Positions 53,129 to 62,888 are shown, counted from the stretch's first letter. The stretch: 64,000 bases of DNA from CALKJU01 sp046349355 (GCA_046349355.1 JAXMCM010000015.1:186001-250000); one strand, 5' to 3'. Made by a program: numbers and translations. Notes: a model not told the origin generated them from the sequence alone.

Positions 53129-54940
53129 TTGCCCAAAGCCTTCGACTTCTCGAGCCCGCCCTTCGACCGGCTGCGCCCGGCCGAGGTCCGGCGCGTCGCG
53201 GCGGCGGTCGACGTGGTCTTCCTGCGCGAGGGCCAGACCGCTCTGAAGGTGGGCGACCTGCCGGACTGGTTCTACGTCGTCATCAAGGGCCAGATCGAGG
53301 AGCGCGCCGGCGACGAGGTGGTCGACGTCCACGGCAGCGGCGACGGCTTCGACAGCGGCATCCTCGTCCACCAGGCCTGCCGGCACGACTTCGTCGTCCG
53401 CGAGGAAGCCATCTGCTACCGGCTGCCGATCGAGGACTTCCTCGAGCTGACCGCCAACAACACCGGCTTCGCGCAGTTCTTCTTCAAGGACATCGGCGCC
53501 CGCATGGAGGCGCTGTCGCAGCGCCACGCGAGCAGCGACGCTCTGGGCGCGATGACCGTCCGCGTCGGCCAGGCGGTGCTGCATCCGCCGGTGCATCTGG
53601 AGCGGACCGCCACGCTGCACGAGGCGGCGCTCGCCATGCACGAGCACGACCAGCGGGCCGTGCTGGTGCGCGACGGCGAGCGCGTCGGGATCATCACCGG
53701 CGTCGACCTCACCCGCGCCGCGGTACGCGATCGCCTGCCGCTCGAGACCGAGGTCGGCACGGTCGCCCACTTCTCGCTGATCGGGGTCGACGCCGAGGAC
53801 TTCCTGGCCGAGGCGGCGCTGCTGATGGCCCGCCACAAGGTCCGCCACCTCGCGGTGCGGCGCGACGGCGAGATCTGCGGCATCCTCGATGCCGCCAGCG
53901 CCCTGTCCTCGCTGGCCAGCCAGGCCGACCTGGTCGGCAGCCACATCGACCGCGCCCAGTCGGTCGAGGACCTGATCGACACCAGCGAGCGGACCACGCA
54001 GCTGATCCGCCAGCTGCACAGCACCGGCACCAAGATCGGCTTCGTCACCAGCCTCGCCAGCGAGCTCAACGGGCGGATCGCGGCCAGGCTCTGGCAGATG
54101 ATCGCCGGCGACGAGATCGTCGCCCGCTCCTGCCTCGTCGTCATGGGCAGCGAGGGCCGCCACGAGCAGATCCTCAAGACCGACCAGGACAACGGCGTCA
54201 TCCTCGCGGACGGGTTCGCGCCGCCGGACTTCGCGGCCGTCACCCGCCGCTTCACCGAGGCGATGATCGCCTGCGGCTTCCCGGCCTGCCCGGGCGAGGT
54301 GATGGTCCGCAACCCGCGCTGGTCGAAGCCGCTCGCCGCCTGGCAGGACGACCTCCTGCACTGGATGGCCGAGCCCGGCGAGCAGGCGCTGATGGACATG
54401 GCGATCTTCTACGACGCCAGCGCCATCGCCGGCGATGCGACCCTGCTCGACCGCGCCAAGGACCGGCTGTTCGAGCTGCTGGCCGGCAACCAGGCCTTCC
54501 ACGCCCGCTTCGCCCGGGCCATCGACAGCTTCGAGACGCCCATCGGCCTGCTGGGCAACCTCGTCGTCGAGAAGGGCGCCCACAAGGACGAGCTCGACAT
54601 CAAGAAGGGCGGGATCTTCCCGATCGTCCACGGCATCCGCGCCCTGGCCCTCGAGAAGGGCCTGCGCGAGACCAACACCGTCCAGCGCATCCGCCGCCTG
54701 ACCGACCTCGGCCTGTTCGACCGCAAGTTCGGCGGCCAGCTGATCGACGCCTTCTCGGCCCTGCTGCAGCTGCGCCTGCAGGCGCGCATCGAGCGGATGC
54801 GCCTGCACCTGCCGCTCGACAACTTCATCAAGCCCGGCGAGCTCACCAAGCTCGAGCGCGACCTGCTCAAGGAGTCCCTGCACCTCGCCAAGAAACTGAA
54901 GGAGCAGGTGCGTCACCACTTCCATCTCGGGGTGTTCTGA
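53129..54940 (+). CDS. cNMP-binding / CBS-pair / DUF294 nucleotidyltransferase-like protein
   Basis: A 603-residue four-part protein: a cyclic-nucleotide-binding-like domain (residues 1-125), two CBS motifs (about 145-270; RAVLVRDGERVGIITGVDLTR, HKVRHLAVRRDGEICGIL), a DUF294 putative nucleotidyltransferase domain with GSEGRHEQILKTDQDNGV (about residues 348-365), and a DUF294_C domain. The GS...DxD pattern resembles GlnD/GlnE-type nucleotidyltransferases, suggesting ligand-controlled nucleotidylation. The start is TTG at 53129 with GGGGAG 8 bp upstream. It is cotranscribed with a DEDDh exonuclease, a pairing common in Proteobacteria. Confidence 0.88.
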   Translation: MPKAFDFSSPPFDRLRPAEVRRVAAAVDVVFLREGQTALKVGDLPDWFYVVIKGQIEERAGDEVVDVHGSGDGFDSGILVHQACRHDFVVREEAICYRLPIEDFLELTANNTGFAQFFFKDIGARMEALSQRHASSDALGAMTVRVGQAVLHPPVHLERTATLHEAALAMHEHDQRAVLVRDGERVGIITGVDLTRAAVRDRLPLETEVGTVAHFSLIGVDAEDFLAEAALLMARHKVRHLAVRRDGEICGILDAASALSSLASQADLVGSHIDRAQSVEDLIDTSERTTQLIRQLHSTGTKIGFVTSLASELNGRIAARLWQMIAGDEIVARSCLVVMGSEGRHEQILKTDQDNGVILADGFAPPDFAAVTRRFTEAMIACGFPACPGEVMVRNPRWSKPLAAWQDDLLHWMAEPGEQALMDMAIFYDASAIAGDATLLDRAKDRLFELLAGNQAFHARFARAIDSFETPIGLLGNLVVEKGAHKDELDIKKGGIFPIVHGIRALALEKGLRETNTVQRIRRLTDLGLFDRKFGGQLIDAFSALLQLRLQARIERMRLHLPLDNFIKPGELTKLERDLLKESLHLAKKLKEQVRHHFHLGVF

Positions 54941-54945
54941 CGGCG

Positions 54946-55578
54946 ATGCTGCATCGCCTGCAGCGGGCCTGGTGGCGGCGGCAGCTGCGCGATCAGCGCT
55001 ATGCCGGCCTGTTCGAGGACTATGCCGGCGACGAGCTGGTCAGCGTCGACTGCGAGACCACCGGCCTCGACGTGAAGACCGCCGAGATCCTGTCGATCGG
55101 CGCCATCCGCCTGAAGGGCGACGTGCTGGAGACCAGCGAGCGGCTCGACATCCTCGTCCGGCCCGAGGGCCCGCTCAGCGAGAAGACGGTCACCATCCAC
55201 CACCTGCGCGCCGTCGACCTCGCCCGCGGCCTGCCGTGGAACGAGGCCATCGCGCGCTTCCTCGACTTCGTCGGCCCGCGGCCGCTGGTCGGCTACTTCC
55301 TCGAGTTCGACGTCGCGATGCTCAACAAGTACGTCCGCCGGCGGATCGGCTGCCCGCTGCCGAACCGGCAGATCGAGGTGTCGCGGCTGTACTATGACTG
55401 GCGCCAGCCGCAGGTGCCGGCCGGGGCCAACATCGACCTGCGCTTCGAGACCATTCGCGAACGGCTCGAGCTGCCGCGTCGGGCCGAGCACGATGCCTTC
55501 AACGACGCCCTGATCACCGCCATGATGTACCTGAGACTGAAGGGCAACTGGCGGCCGAGGCCGAAGCCGGCGGACTGA
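54946..55578 (+). CDS. DEDDh 3'-5' exonuclease (DnaQ-like)
   Basis: A 210-residue exonuclease of the DnaQ/DEDDh type. Exo I is SVDCETTGLD (about residues 33-42), Exo II lies around GYFLEFDVAML, and Exo III is HDAFNDALIT with the catalytic histidine. An N-terminal basic helix precedes the domain. It starts 5 bp after the DUF294 gene. It is more likely an accessory nuclease working with the DUF294 protein than the replicative epsilon subunit. Confidence 0.9.
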   Translation: MLHRLQRAWWRRQLRDQRYAGLFEDYAGDELVSVDCETTGLDVKTAEILSIGAIRLKGDVLETSERLDILVRPEGPLSEKTVTIHHLRAVDLARGLPWNEAIARFLDFVGPRPLVGYFLEFDVAMLNKYVRRRIGCPLPNRQIEVSRLYYDWRQPQVPAGANIDLRFETIRERLELPRRAEHDAFNDALITAMMYLRLKGNWRPRPKPAD

Positions 55579-55753
55579 TCCGGCAGGCCTTCGGCATGGG
55601 ATTGAAACAAAGCCGGACCGCCACGCAACGCCACTCCGGCCTGCGGCATTCGCCTGCAACCCCCCGCCCCCATGGTCGCCTCAACCGGGGCGGAGCGTCT
55701 CCGACACCCGGGACAGCGCCTCGGCATCCACACCAGGACCCGGGAGAGGGATC

Positions 55754-56686
55754 ATGGCGAACATCGACGGTACCGGCGGCAACGACAGCAAGGTCGGGAC
55801 GGCCGGCAACGACGTCATCACGCTGTTCGGCGGCAACGACCGCGGCTACGGCGGCGATGGCAACGATACGATCTTCGGCGGCACCGGCAACGACAGCCTG
55901 CGCGGCGACGACGGCAACGACACCGTCAATGGCGGCGACAACATCGACACCATCTGGGGCAATGCCGGCAACGACCGCCTCTATGGCGGTGGCGACGACG
56001 ACGGCGGTAGCGGTGCCGACCGCATCTACGGCGGTGACGGCAACGACACGGCCTTCGGCTATGCCGGCAACGACAGCATCGAGGGCGGCGCCGGCCTCGA
56101 TACCCTGCGCGGCGGTACCGGCAACGACCGCCTCTGGGGTGACGGCGGCAACGACGACATGAACGGCTGGGAAGGCAACGACACGCTGTTCGGCGGTGAC
56201 GGCAACGACACCATGAAGGCCGGACCGGTCGAAGATCCCGAGATCGGCGACACCGACAGGCTCTACGGCGGCGAAGGCAACGACCACCTCCATGGCAGCG
56301 AGAACTTCGGCTACGCCGAGCTCTACGGTGGCGTAGGCAACGACACGCTCTACGGCGGAACGGGATCGGCCGACCTGCACGGTGGCGGCGGCGCCGACAC
56401 CCTGTATGGCGGCGACGGCCTCTTCTTCTTCCATTTCGGCAACGACGGCGGCAAGACCAACCTCGTCTTCGAGTTCTCCGGGGACAACGGCGACACCATC
56501 GACGTCAGCGGTGTCGACTATGACGGCAAGGGCCTCGGCGACGGGCTGGAGGCCGACGGCATCATCGTCCAGGCGGTCAGCGGCGATACCCGCCTGACCT
56601 TCCAGGAAGGCGGTGTCACCACCACGATCATCCGGATCGACGGCTACCTGCCGTCCGATCTGGACGACAGCTACTTCGACTTCTGA
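55754..56686 (+). CDS. RTX Ca2+-binding repeat protein 1
   Basis: A 310-residue protein made almost entirely of GGxGxDxxx nonapeptide repeats (GGNDRGYGGDGNDTIFGGTGNDSL and many more, residues about 20-220), which form a parallel beta-roll on binding Ca2+. The C-terminal ~80 residues (FHFGNDGG..., DTIDVSGVDYDGK, ending YFDF) lack repeats and probably carry the type I secretion signal. No enzymatic domain is present. GGGAGAGGG lies 4 bp before the ATG. The response regulator follows directly. No type I exporter lies in the window. Confidence 0.88.
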   Translation: MANIDGTGGNDSKVGTAGNDVITLFGGNDRGYGGDGNDTIFGGTGNDSLRGDDGNDTVNGGDNIDTIWGNAGNDRLYGGGDDDGGSGADRIYGGDGNDTAFGYAGNDSIEGGAGLDTLRGGTGNDRLWGDGGNDDMNGWEGNDTLFGGDGNDTMKAGPVEDPEIGDTDRLYGGEGNDHLHGSENFGYAELYGGVGNDTLYGGTGSADLHGGGGADTLYGGDGLFFFHFGNDGGKTNLVFEFSGDNGDTIDVSGVDYDGKGLGDGLEADGIIVQAVSGDTRLTFQEGGVTTTIIRIDGYLPSDLDDSYFDF

Positions 56687-56769
56687 GCATGGTTGCCGCC
56701 CCGCTCGGGCGCACTAGGCTGGCGGTCACGGCAGGAACGGCCGTGACCGCCACGCCACCGGAACCGCGG

Positions 56770-57477
56770 ATGATGGCGCAGGAACCGCGCATCCTGATCG
56801 TCGACGACGAGGACGACATCCGTGACGGCCTCGTCGAGTACCTGGACCGCCACGGCTTCGCCGCGCGGGCGGCGGCCGACGGGCCGGCGATGCGCGACGT
56901 CTGGGCGGCCTGGAAGCCGGACCTCGTCGTCCTCGACGTGGTGATGCCGGGCGAGGACGGCCTGTCCCTGGCGCGCTGGATCCGCTCGCGCGGGACCACA
57001 GGCATCGTCATGCTCACCACCGTCTCGGCACCGATGGACCGGGTGATCGGCCTCGAGCTCGGCGCCGACGATTATGTGTGCAAGCCGGCCGACCCGCGCG
57101 AGCTGCTGGCGCGGATCCGCAACGTCCTGCGCCGGCAGCGGCCGGGCGAGCCGGAGGCACGCCCGCACGTCCGGATCGGCCGCTGCAGCTTCGATCCCGT
57201 CGCCGGCCGGCTCTACGCCGCCGACGGCAGCGTCGAGCTGCTGAGCGTCATGGAAATCGACCTGCTGAAGGCGTTCGCCGCCCATCCCAACGAGATCCTC
57301 AGCCGCGAGCGGCTCATCGCGCTGGCGCATCACCAGGCCGGCGATCCCGGCGACCGCAGCATCGACGTCCGCATCGTCCGGCTGCGCCGCAAGCTGGAGC
57401 CCGACCCGGCGCAGCCCAGCGTGATCCGCACCGTGCGCGGCGCCGGCTACGTCTTCGACGACGGCAGCGGCGGCTGA
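56770..57477 (+). CDS. OmpR/PhoB-type response regulator
   Basis: A 235-residue regulator with a receiver domain (ILIVDDEDD at the start, phospho-acceptor aspartate D56 in LVVLDVVMPGEDG, conserved lysine in VCKPADPRE) and a C-terminal winged-helix DNA-binding domain (about 135-232, ending in the typical IRTVRGAGYVFD). I placed the start at the ATG at 56770; an in-frame ATG at 56689 right after the RTX gene would add 27 uncharacteristic residues. It converges on the hybrid kinase gene with a 31-bp overlap. The placement suggests that they form a pair. Confidence 0.9.
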   Translation: MMAQEPRILIVDDEDDIRDGLVEYLDRHGFAARAAADGPAMRDVWAAWKPDLVVLDVVMPGEDGLSLARWIRSRGTTGIVMLTTVSAPMDRVIGLELGADDYVCKPADPRELLARIRNVLRRQRPGEPEARPHVRIGRCSFDPVAGRLYAADGSVELLSVMEIDLLKAFAAHPNEILSRERLIALAHHQAGDPGDRSIDVRIVRLRRKLEPDPAQPSVIRTVRGAGYVFDDGSGG

Positions 57478-59387
57478 GCCAGGGCGGACGCCACCGCCCG
57501 GCGTGCGTCGTCCGGCGTGAACGGTTTCTCCAGCACCGTGACGCCGCTCTGCGCGATGAAGGTCTCCAGCGACCGGTCGAGCGTGTCCCCGGTGACGACG
57601 ATGAAGCGGCCGGCGAACCCGCCGGGTCGTCCGACAAGCGCCCGGTAGAGCCCGGGACCGTCGAGCTCGGGCATCCTGAGGTCGCTGACGACGAGGTCAT
57701 AGGGCACCGCCTCGGCCTTGCGGAGCGCCTCGGCGCCATTCGCCGCGACGTCGACCCGGTCGGCCAGCGCGCCCAGAGCCTCGGCCAGGCCTTCGGCCAG
57801 CTCCGGCTCGTCGTCGACGATCAGGATCCGCACCCCCGTCGCGACGGCCTCCCGGCCGCGTTCCTCCGTCGGAGGGGCCACGCCCTCGCCGACGGCCAGC
57901 GTCACGACGAACCTGGCTCCACCCCCCGGGACGTCCTCAATGGCGATGCTGCCGCCATGCGCCTGCGCGATGCCGAGGCAGAGCGACAGGCCGAGGCCGG
58001 TCCCGCTGCCGCGCTCCTTGGTGGTGAAGAACGGGTCGAAGATGCGCGAACGGATCGCCGCCGGCACGCCCGGGCCGTTGTCCTCGACGATCAGCCGCAC
58101 GGTCTCGCCCGCCGGCTGCGCCGCCACCAGCAGGCGTCGCCGGCCCGGCTGGTCGCGCATCGCCTGCTGCGCGTTGACGACGAGGTTCATCGCCAGCTGG
58201 CCCAGCTGGTCGGCATCGCCCCAGATGGGCGGCAGGTCCTCCGGGACCCGCAGCTCGACCGCGATGCCGGCGCTCTTCAGACCGTAGCCGGTGAGCTCGA
58301 GCGCCGAGCGCACCACCTCGTCGAGCCGGACCGGCAGCCGCACCGGCGGCTTGGCCCGGGCGATCGCGAGGAACGAGCGGACGATCCGCCCGCAGCGGTC
58401 GGCGGCGACGCGGATGCGCTCGGCCCGCTGGATCACCGAGGGCTGGGTCGCCTGCTCGAGCAGCAGCACGGCCTGGGTCAGCACCACTGACAGCGGGTTG
58501 TTGAGCTCGTGCGCGACGCCGGCCAGCAGCGAGCCGAAGGCCGCCATCCGCTCGCTCTGCGCGAGCGCCTCGCGGTGCCGTGCCAGCTCATCCTGGGCGC
58601 GCCGGCGCTCGGTGACGTCGCGCCCGACAGACTGGTAGCCGGTGCGCCGGCCCTGCTCGTCGAACAGCGCCCGGTTCATCCACTCGTACCAGCGCACCTC
58701 GCCGCCGGGCAGCGTCTTCTCGTTCTCGCCGTAGATGACGGGATTGGCCGGCGTCAGCGCCTCCAGCTGGCCGCGCAGGGACGCGCGCAGCCGTTCGGGC
58801 ACCGAGTTGAACAGGCTGCGCCCGGCCAGCGCCTCGGCCGGAACGTCCCACAGGCGCGCGTGCGCCGTGTTGCAGAACACCAGCCGGAAGTCGGCATCGT
58901 AGCGGCAGATCAGCTCGGTCTGGTCCTCGACGACGCTGCGGAAGCGGGCCTCGCTCTCGCGCAACGCCTGCTCGACGCGGCGCTGCTCGGTGAGGTCCCG
59001 CAGGTAGGCCACGTAGCGGGCGGCTAGGCCGTCATGCGGCGCCTCGACGACGATCAGCTCGACCTCGAGCTCGCTGCCGTCGGCACGGCGCGCCGGCATC
59101 TGCATCCGTCGCCCGAGGATCCGGCTCTGGCCGGTCTCGACATGCCGCCGCAGCGAGGTCCGGTGCCGCTCGACCATCGATGCCGGCACGATCAGCTCGG
59201 CGATCTCGCGCCCGACGGCCTCCTCGCGCCGGTAGCCGAAGGTGCGCTCGGCCGCCGGGTTGAACTCGACGACCCGCCCGTCGGGATCCATGCCGATGAC
59301 GCAGTCGAGGGCGGCGTCGACGACGACGCGCGCGAACAGCTCGCGGGCGCTGAGCTCCCCGTCGCCGTCCGGGCCGCCGCCTGTCAT
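57447..59387 (-). CDS. PAS-PAS hybrid histidine kinase with C-terminal receiver
   Basis: A 646-residue soluble sensor kinase. Two PAS domains occupy about residues 15-135 (IGMDPDGRVVEFNPAAERTFGYRREE) and 145-260 (YDADFRLVFCNTAHARLWD). The dimerisation domain has the phospho-histidine in AGVAHELNNPLS (H293). The catalytic ATPase domain shows NLVVNAQQAM (401-410), VEDNGPGVP and GTGLGLSL. The receiver at about 519-640 has D569 in LVVSDLRMPELDG. There are no membrane segments, so it senses an internal signal. It lies between two RTX genes and converges on a response regulator. Confidence 0.92.
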   Translation of the reverse strand: MTGGGPDGDGELSARELFARVVVDAALDCVIGMDPDGRVVEFNPAAERTFGYRREEAVGREIAELIVPASMVERHRTSLRRHVETGQSRILGRRMQMPARRADGSELEVELIVVEAPHDGLAARYVAYLRDLTEQRRVEQALRESEARFRSVVEDQTELICRYDADFRLVFCNTAHARLWDVPAEALAGRSLFNSVPERLRASLRGQLEALTPANPVIYGENEKTLPGGEVRWYEWMNRALFDEQGRRTGYQSVGRDVTERRRAQDELARHREALAQSERMAAFGSLLAGVAHELNNPLSVVLTQAVLLLEQATQPSVIQRAERIRVAADRCGRIVRSFLAIARAKPPVRLPVRLDEVVRSALELTGYGLKSAGIAVELRVPEDLPPIWGDADQLGQLAMNLVVNAQQAMRDQPGRRRLLVAAQPAGETVRLIVEDNGPGVPAAIRSRIFDPFFTTKERGSGTGLGLSLCLGIAQAHGGSIAIEDVPGGGARFVVTLAVGEGVAPPTEERGREAVATGVRILIVDDEPELAEGLAEALGALADRVDVAANGAEALRKAEAVPYDLVVSDLRMPELDGPGLYRALVGRPGGFAGRFIVVTGDTLDRSLETFIAQSGVTVLEKPFTPDDARRAVASALAQPPLPSSKT

Positions 59388-59549
59388 GCGATCCCTCCCC
59401 GTCCCAGCGCAGCGACATAGCCCTTAACACGCGCGAAACAAACGCGCCTCCGGCGGGACACGGCCGAAATCGTCACGGCGCAGGGTCGCACCAGCACGGG
59501 AACGGTGAACCGGCGCCGACGGCGCCCCACCCGGCCAGACGAGGGCACC
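59388..59549. promoter_or_regulatory. Divergent region between kinase gene and RTX gene 2
   Basis: A 162-bp intergenic region. It contains a small inverted repeat GCGCG-AAACAAA-CGCGC (59431-59447). The octamer GAAACAAA (59435-59442) also occurs upstream of RTX gene 1 (55604-55611), which might indicate a shared control element, although an 8-base match can be chance. GACGAGGG lies just before the RTX start. Confidence 0.35.
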
Positions 59550-61157
59550 ATGGCGACCATCAACGGAAACAATGGCAACAACAACCTGATCGGCACCTTC
59601 TCCGGAGACTCCATTTTCGGCGGGAACGGCAACGACTTTCTGTGGGGCGACGAGGGCTCCGATACGCTCTACGGAGGGAACGGCCAGGACTCGATCTTCG
59701 GTTATCGAGGCATCGACTCCATCTTCGGCGGCAGCGGCAACGACAAGTTGTCTGCGGACTACTATCCGACCGAAACCCACTTCACTGAGGATCCGCTGGA
59801 GTCGCGCGACTTCGTCCAGGGTGACGCCGGCAACGACACCATCTGGGGCGGAAACGGCAACGACAGGTTGTTCGGCGGCAGCGATGCCGACTCGATGTTC
59901 GGCGGCGATCACAACGACACCGTCGACGGCGGAACCGGCAACGATCGCGTTCTGGGAGGCTTCGGCAACGACCGTGTCTACGGCAGTGTCGACGACGATC
60001 TGGTGCAGGGCGAGGACGGCAATGACATCGCCGACGGCGGTGGGCAGGACGACACCGTCTTCGGCGGCGACGGCAAGGACCGGGTCAACGGCGGAAGCGG
60101 CCAGGATTCGGTCTATGGCGGCGAGGGCAATGACTCCGTCGACGGCGACACCGGCAACGATGTCGTATCCGGCGGCAACGATCGGGACACCGTCTGGGGC
60201 GATTTCGGCCACGATTCGGTGTTCGGCGGCGAGGGCGTCGACACGCTGTTCGGCGGTTCGGAGAACGACACGCTCTGGGGCGGCGAGGATGGCGACAACC
60301 TCTACGGAGGCGACGGCCAGGACACGCTGCTCGGCGGCAACGGCGGGGATGTCTTCTTCGGCGGCAACGCGACCGATGCGTTCTACGGCGGCAATGGCAG
60401 CGACATCATCGACTACACCAACGCCTCCGCCGTCGTCGTGAACATCGCCGGCGGCACCGCCTGGTCCGGCGGGGTCGTCGACGTCTTCACCGGCATCGAG
60501 GCCGTTCGCGGCAGCCAGGCGGCGGATACCGTGTACGGCAGCAACGCGGCGGATGCGATCCTCGTCCAGGGCGGCGACGACTGGGTCTTCACCTGGGGTG
60601 GAACCGACGGCGTGTTCGGCGGCAACGGCTCCGACACCGCCTGGCTCGGCAGCGGCAACGACTTTGCCTACGGAGAAGCCGGCAACGACTTCCTGTTCGG
60701 CGAGGATGGGCTCGATGCCCTGCACGGCGACGGGAGCAGCGATCGCCTGCACGGCATGGATGGCGACGACTCGCTCTACGGCGGCAGCTCGGCGGACACC
60801 CTGTTCGGCGGTGCCGGCGTCGACCGGCTCGAAGGCGGCAGTGGCGGCGACCGATTTGTCTTCGACGACGGCGATGCCGGCACTTGGAACGACCGGGATC
60901 ACATCGTCGACTTCCGTCGCCTGCCGGGAGACCTGATCGACCTCGAGGGCATCGACGCGAACATGGCACAGGCCGGCGACCAGGACTTCCAGTGGGTTGG
61001 CCTCGCCCAGTTCAGTGCCGCCGGACAGCTCCGCTACTACGAGCTGAACGGCAACGTCGTCATCGAGGGGCACACCGGCGGCGACTTCGTCGCCGACTTC
61101 CAGATCCAGCTCGATGACTCGACGGTGGCGCTCGTCGCCTCCGACTTCGATCTTTGA
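59550..61157 (+). CDS. RTX Ca2+-binding repeat protein 2
   Basis: A 535-residue protein consisting of repeated GGxGxDxxx units over most of its length (about residues 15-300 and 350-460), separated by a repeat-poor segment (DIIDYTNASAVVVNIAGG... VFTGIEAVRGSQAADTVYG) typical of larger RTX proteins. The C-terminal part DHIVDFRRLPGDLIDLEGIDAN is the M10/serralysin_C-like end, and the last residues ASDFDL fit a type I secretion signal. There is no catalytic domain. RTX gene 3 starts 13 bp downstream with its own GAGGAGGG. Confidence 0.88.
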   Translation: MATINGNNGNNNLIGTFSGDSIFGGNGNDFLWGDEGSDTLYGGNGQDSIFGYRGIDSIFGGSGNDKLSADYYPTETHFTEDPLESRDFVQGDAGNDTIWGGNGNDRLFGGSDADSMFGGDHNDTVDGGTGNDRVLGGFGNDRVYGSVDDDLVQGEDGNDIADGGGQDDTVFGGDGKDRVNGGSGQDSVYGGEGNDSVDGDTGNDVVSGGNDRDTVWGDFGHDSVFGGEGVDTLFGGSENDTLWGGEDGDNLYGGDGQDTLLGGNGGDVFFGGNATDAFYGGNGSDIIDYTNASAVVVNIAGGTAWSGGVVDVFTGIEAVRGSQAADTVYGSNAADAILVQGGDDWVFTWGGTDGVFGGNGSDTAWLGSGNDFAYGEAGNDFLFGEDGLDALHGDGSSDRLHGMDGDDSLYGGSSADTLFGGAGVDRLEGGSGGDRFVFDDGDAGTWNDRDHIVDFRRLPGDLIDLEGIDANMAQAGDQDFQWVGLAQFSAAGQLRYYELNGNVVIEGHTGGDFVADFQIQLDDSTVALVASDFDL

Positions 61158-61170
61158 GGAGGGCAGCGCG

Positions 61171-62031
61171 ATGAGCACCATCGACGGCACCAACGGCGCC
61201 GACTTCATCCTCGGCACCGCCCAGGGCGACCTCATCCGGCTGTTCGCGGCGGACGACGTCGGCTACGGCGGTGCCGGGTCCGATGTCGTCTACGGCGGCG
61301 AGGGCAACGATGTCCTCGTCGGCGAGGAAGGGACCGACAGCCTCTATGGCGGCAACGGCAACGACGACCTGATGGGCGAGCAGGGCGAGGACCGCCTGTT
61401 CGGCGGGCATGGCCGGGACGACCTGTACGGCGACGCCTTCAAGCCCGACAACGACCCGCAGTCGGACAATGCCGACCGCCTGTACGGCGGTGACGACAAC
61501 GACCGCCTGTTCGGCGGAGCCGGAGCGGATCGGGCCTACGGCGGCGACGACGAGGACAGCGTCGCCGGAGGGGACGGTGCCGACCGCCTGTGGGGCGATG
61601 CGGACGACGACCGGCTGTTCGGCGGCGATGGCAACGATCGCCTGTTCGGCGGCGATGCCGCCGACCGCCTGGAGGGCGATCGCGACGACGACATCCTGGC
61701 GGGCGGCGACGGCGGTGACGACCTGCTCGGCGAGCACGGCGACGACTCGCTGGCGGGCGATGCCGGCAACGACACGCTGTTCGGCGGCGGCGGCGACGAC
61801 GCCATGGCCGGCGGCGGCGGTGCCGACCGCTTCGTCCTGTCGGACCTCCACGGCGACGACCGGATCGCCGACTTCGGCGGCGGCGACAAGGTCGATCTCG
61901 TCGGGCTGACGGTGCTCGGAGGCCTCGGCACCGACACCGTGACGCTCGGCTTCGTGCTACCCGCCGGCGCCTTCGCCGGGACCCTGGCCGCCGACAACGG
62001 GCATCTGTGGGCGCTGGGCGACTTCGTCTGA
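61171..62031 (+). CDS. RTX Ca2+-binding repeat protein 3
   Basis: A 286-residue RTX protein. The N-terminus (STIDGTNGADFILGTAQGDLIRLF) resembles that of RTX protein 1, and the repeats run to about residue 215. The repeat-free end (DRFVLSDLHGDDRIADFGGGDKVDLVGL, ending WALGDFV) is the usual C-terminal secretion region. It is cotranscribed with RTX gene 2. The last 75 bp overlap the convergent channel-like gene. Confidence 0.87.
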   Translation: MSTIDGTNGADFILGTAQGDLIRLFAADDVGYGGAGSDVVYGGEGNDVLVGEEGTDSLYGGNGNDDLMGEQGEDRLFGGHGRDDLYGDAFKPDNDPQSDNADRLYGGDDNDRLFGGAGADRAYGGDDEDSVAGGDGADRLWGDADDDRLFGGDGNDRLFGGDAADRLEGDRDDDILAGGDGGDDLLGEHGDDSLAGDAGNDTLFGGGGDDAMAGGGGADRFVLSDLHGDDRIADFGGGDKVDLVGLTVLGGLGTDTVTLGFVLPAGAFAGTLAADNGHLWALGDFV

Positions 62032-62832
62032 GGCCTGGCCCGGCTGCGCCAGGCCCTGGCGCAGCCGGCTCACCAGCGCGTCGGCGACGAGGCGGTCGAC
62101 GACCACCACGTCGCTGGCCCCGGCATGGGCCAGCCAGCCGCTCAGCTGCCCGTCGTCGCCGACCGTCGAGATGAACAGGCGGGGATTGAGCGCCCGGGCC
62201 ATCAGCGTCGTCGTCAGCTTGCGCGACGGATCGGCCGTGGTGACGACCATCGCCCTCGCCTTGTCGACGCGGGCCGAGCGCAGGGTCGCCTCGTCCTCGG
62301 CTGCCCCCTGGATCGCCGTGAACTTGCGGTCGGCGGCGAGGGACGCGGCCCCCTGGTCGCGGTCGATGACGACGACGCCGGTACCGTCCGCGGCGAGCTG
62401 GGCCGCGACCAGCTGGCCGAGCGCCGCATAGCCGACCACGATGACGTGGTCGTCGAGCTTGGCCAGGACTCGCTCCATCCGCCGGTTCTCCCTGTAGGTC
62501 AGCACCTCCGGGCTCGACAGCACGCCCGTCAGCGAGGCGATCGTGACGCTGGCCGCGGTCATCAGGGTCAGCATCGCCACCATCATGAAGATCTTCTGCT
62601 GGTGCGTGAGCGGCGTCAGGTCGCCCAGCGTCGAGACCGTGTTGGCGGTGTTCCAGATGGCGTTGAACAGGCGCTGCGAGGTGGGGCTCAGCGAGCTGTC
62701 GAGCAGGTAGAGCCCGCTGCCGCAGGCAACGCCGATGGCCAGCAGCATGACGATCGCGCGCAGCCCCTGCCGCTGCCAGTGGCGATAGCGCAGCTTGCCG
62801 AGCGTGGGCTCGATGACGCGATAGATCGGCAT
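61957..62832 (-). CDS. K+-channel-like protein with TrkA-N (RCK) domain
   Basis: A 291-residue protein with two predicted transmembrane helices (about 25-45 and 82-105), an intervening pore-like loop, and a cytoplasmic TrkA-N NAD-binding domain (HVIVVGYAALGQLVAAQL from about 130, then VVVIDRDQ and MVVTTADP). The pore segment reads TVSTLGD (residues 65-71) where K+ channels have TVGYGD, so potassium selectivity is doubtful. Its 3' end overlaps the RTX 3 gene by 75 bp. It diverges from RTX gene 4, with a long inverted repeat between them. Confidence 0.8.
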   Translation of the reverse strand: MPIYRVIEPTLGKLRYRHWQRQGLRAIVMLLAIGVACGSGLYLLDSSLSPTSQRLFNAIWNTANTVSTLGDLTPLTHQQKIFMMVAMLTLMTAASVTIASLTGVLSSPEVLTYRENRRMERVLAKLDDHVIVVGYAALGQLVAAQLAADGTGVVVIDRDQGAASLAADRKFTAIQGAAEDEATLRSARVDKARAMVVTTADPSRKLTTTLMARALNPRLFISTVGDDGQLSGWLAHAGASDVVVVDRLVADALVSRLRQGLAQPGQASDEVAQRPQMPVVGGQGPGEGAGG

Positions 62833-62888
62833 GGGCCGATCTTGCCGCCACGGCCGGGCAGCGTCGACCCTCGCCGGACCGGCCGAAG

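Noticed and set aside
55604..59442. Shared octamer GAAACAAA upstream of RTX genes 1 and 2 as a regulon motif
   Set aside because: Only two occurrences, not at equivalent distances, not found before RTX gene 4, and picked after the fact; too weak to stand as a finding.
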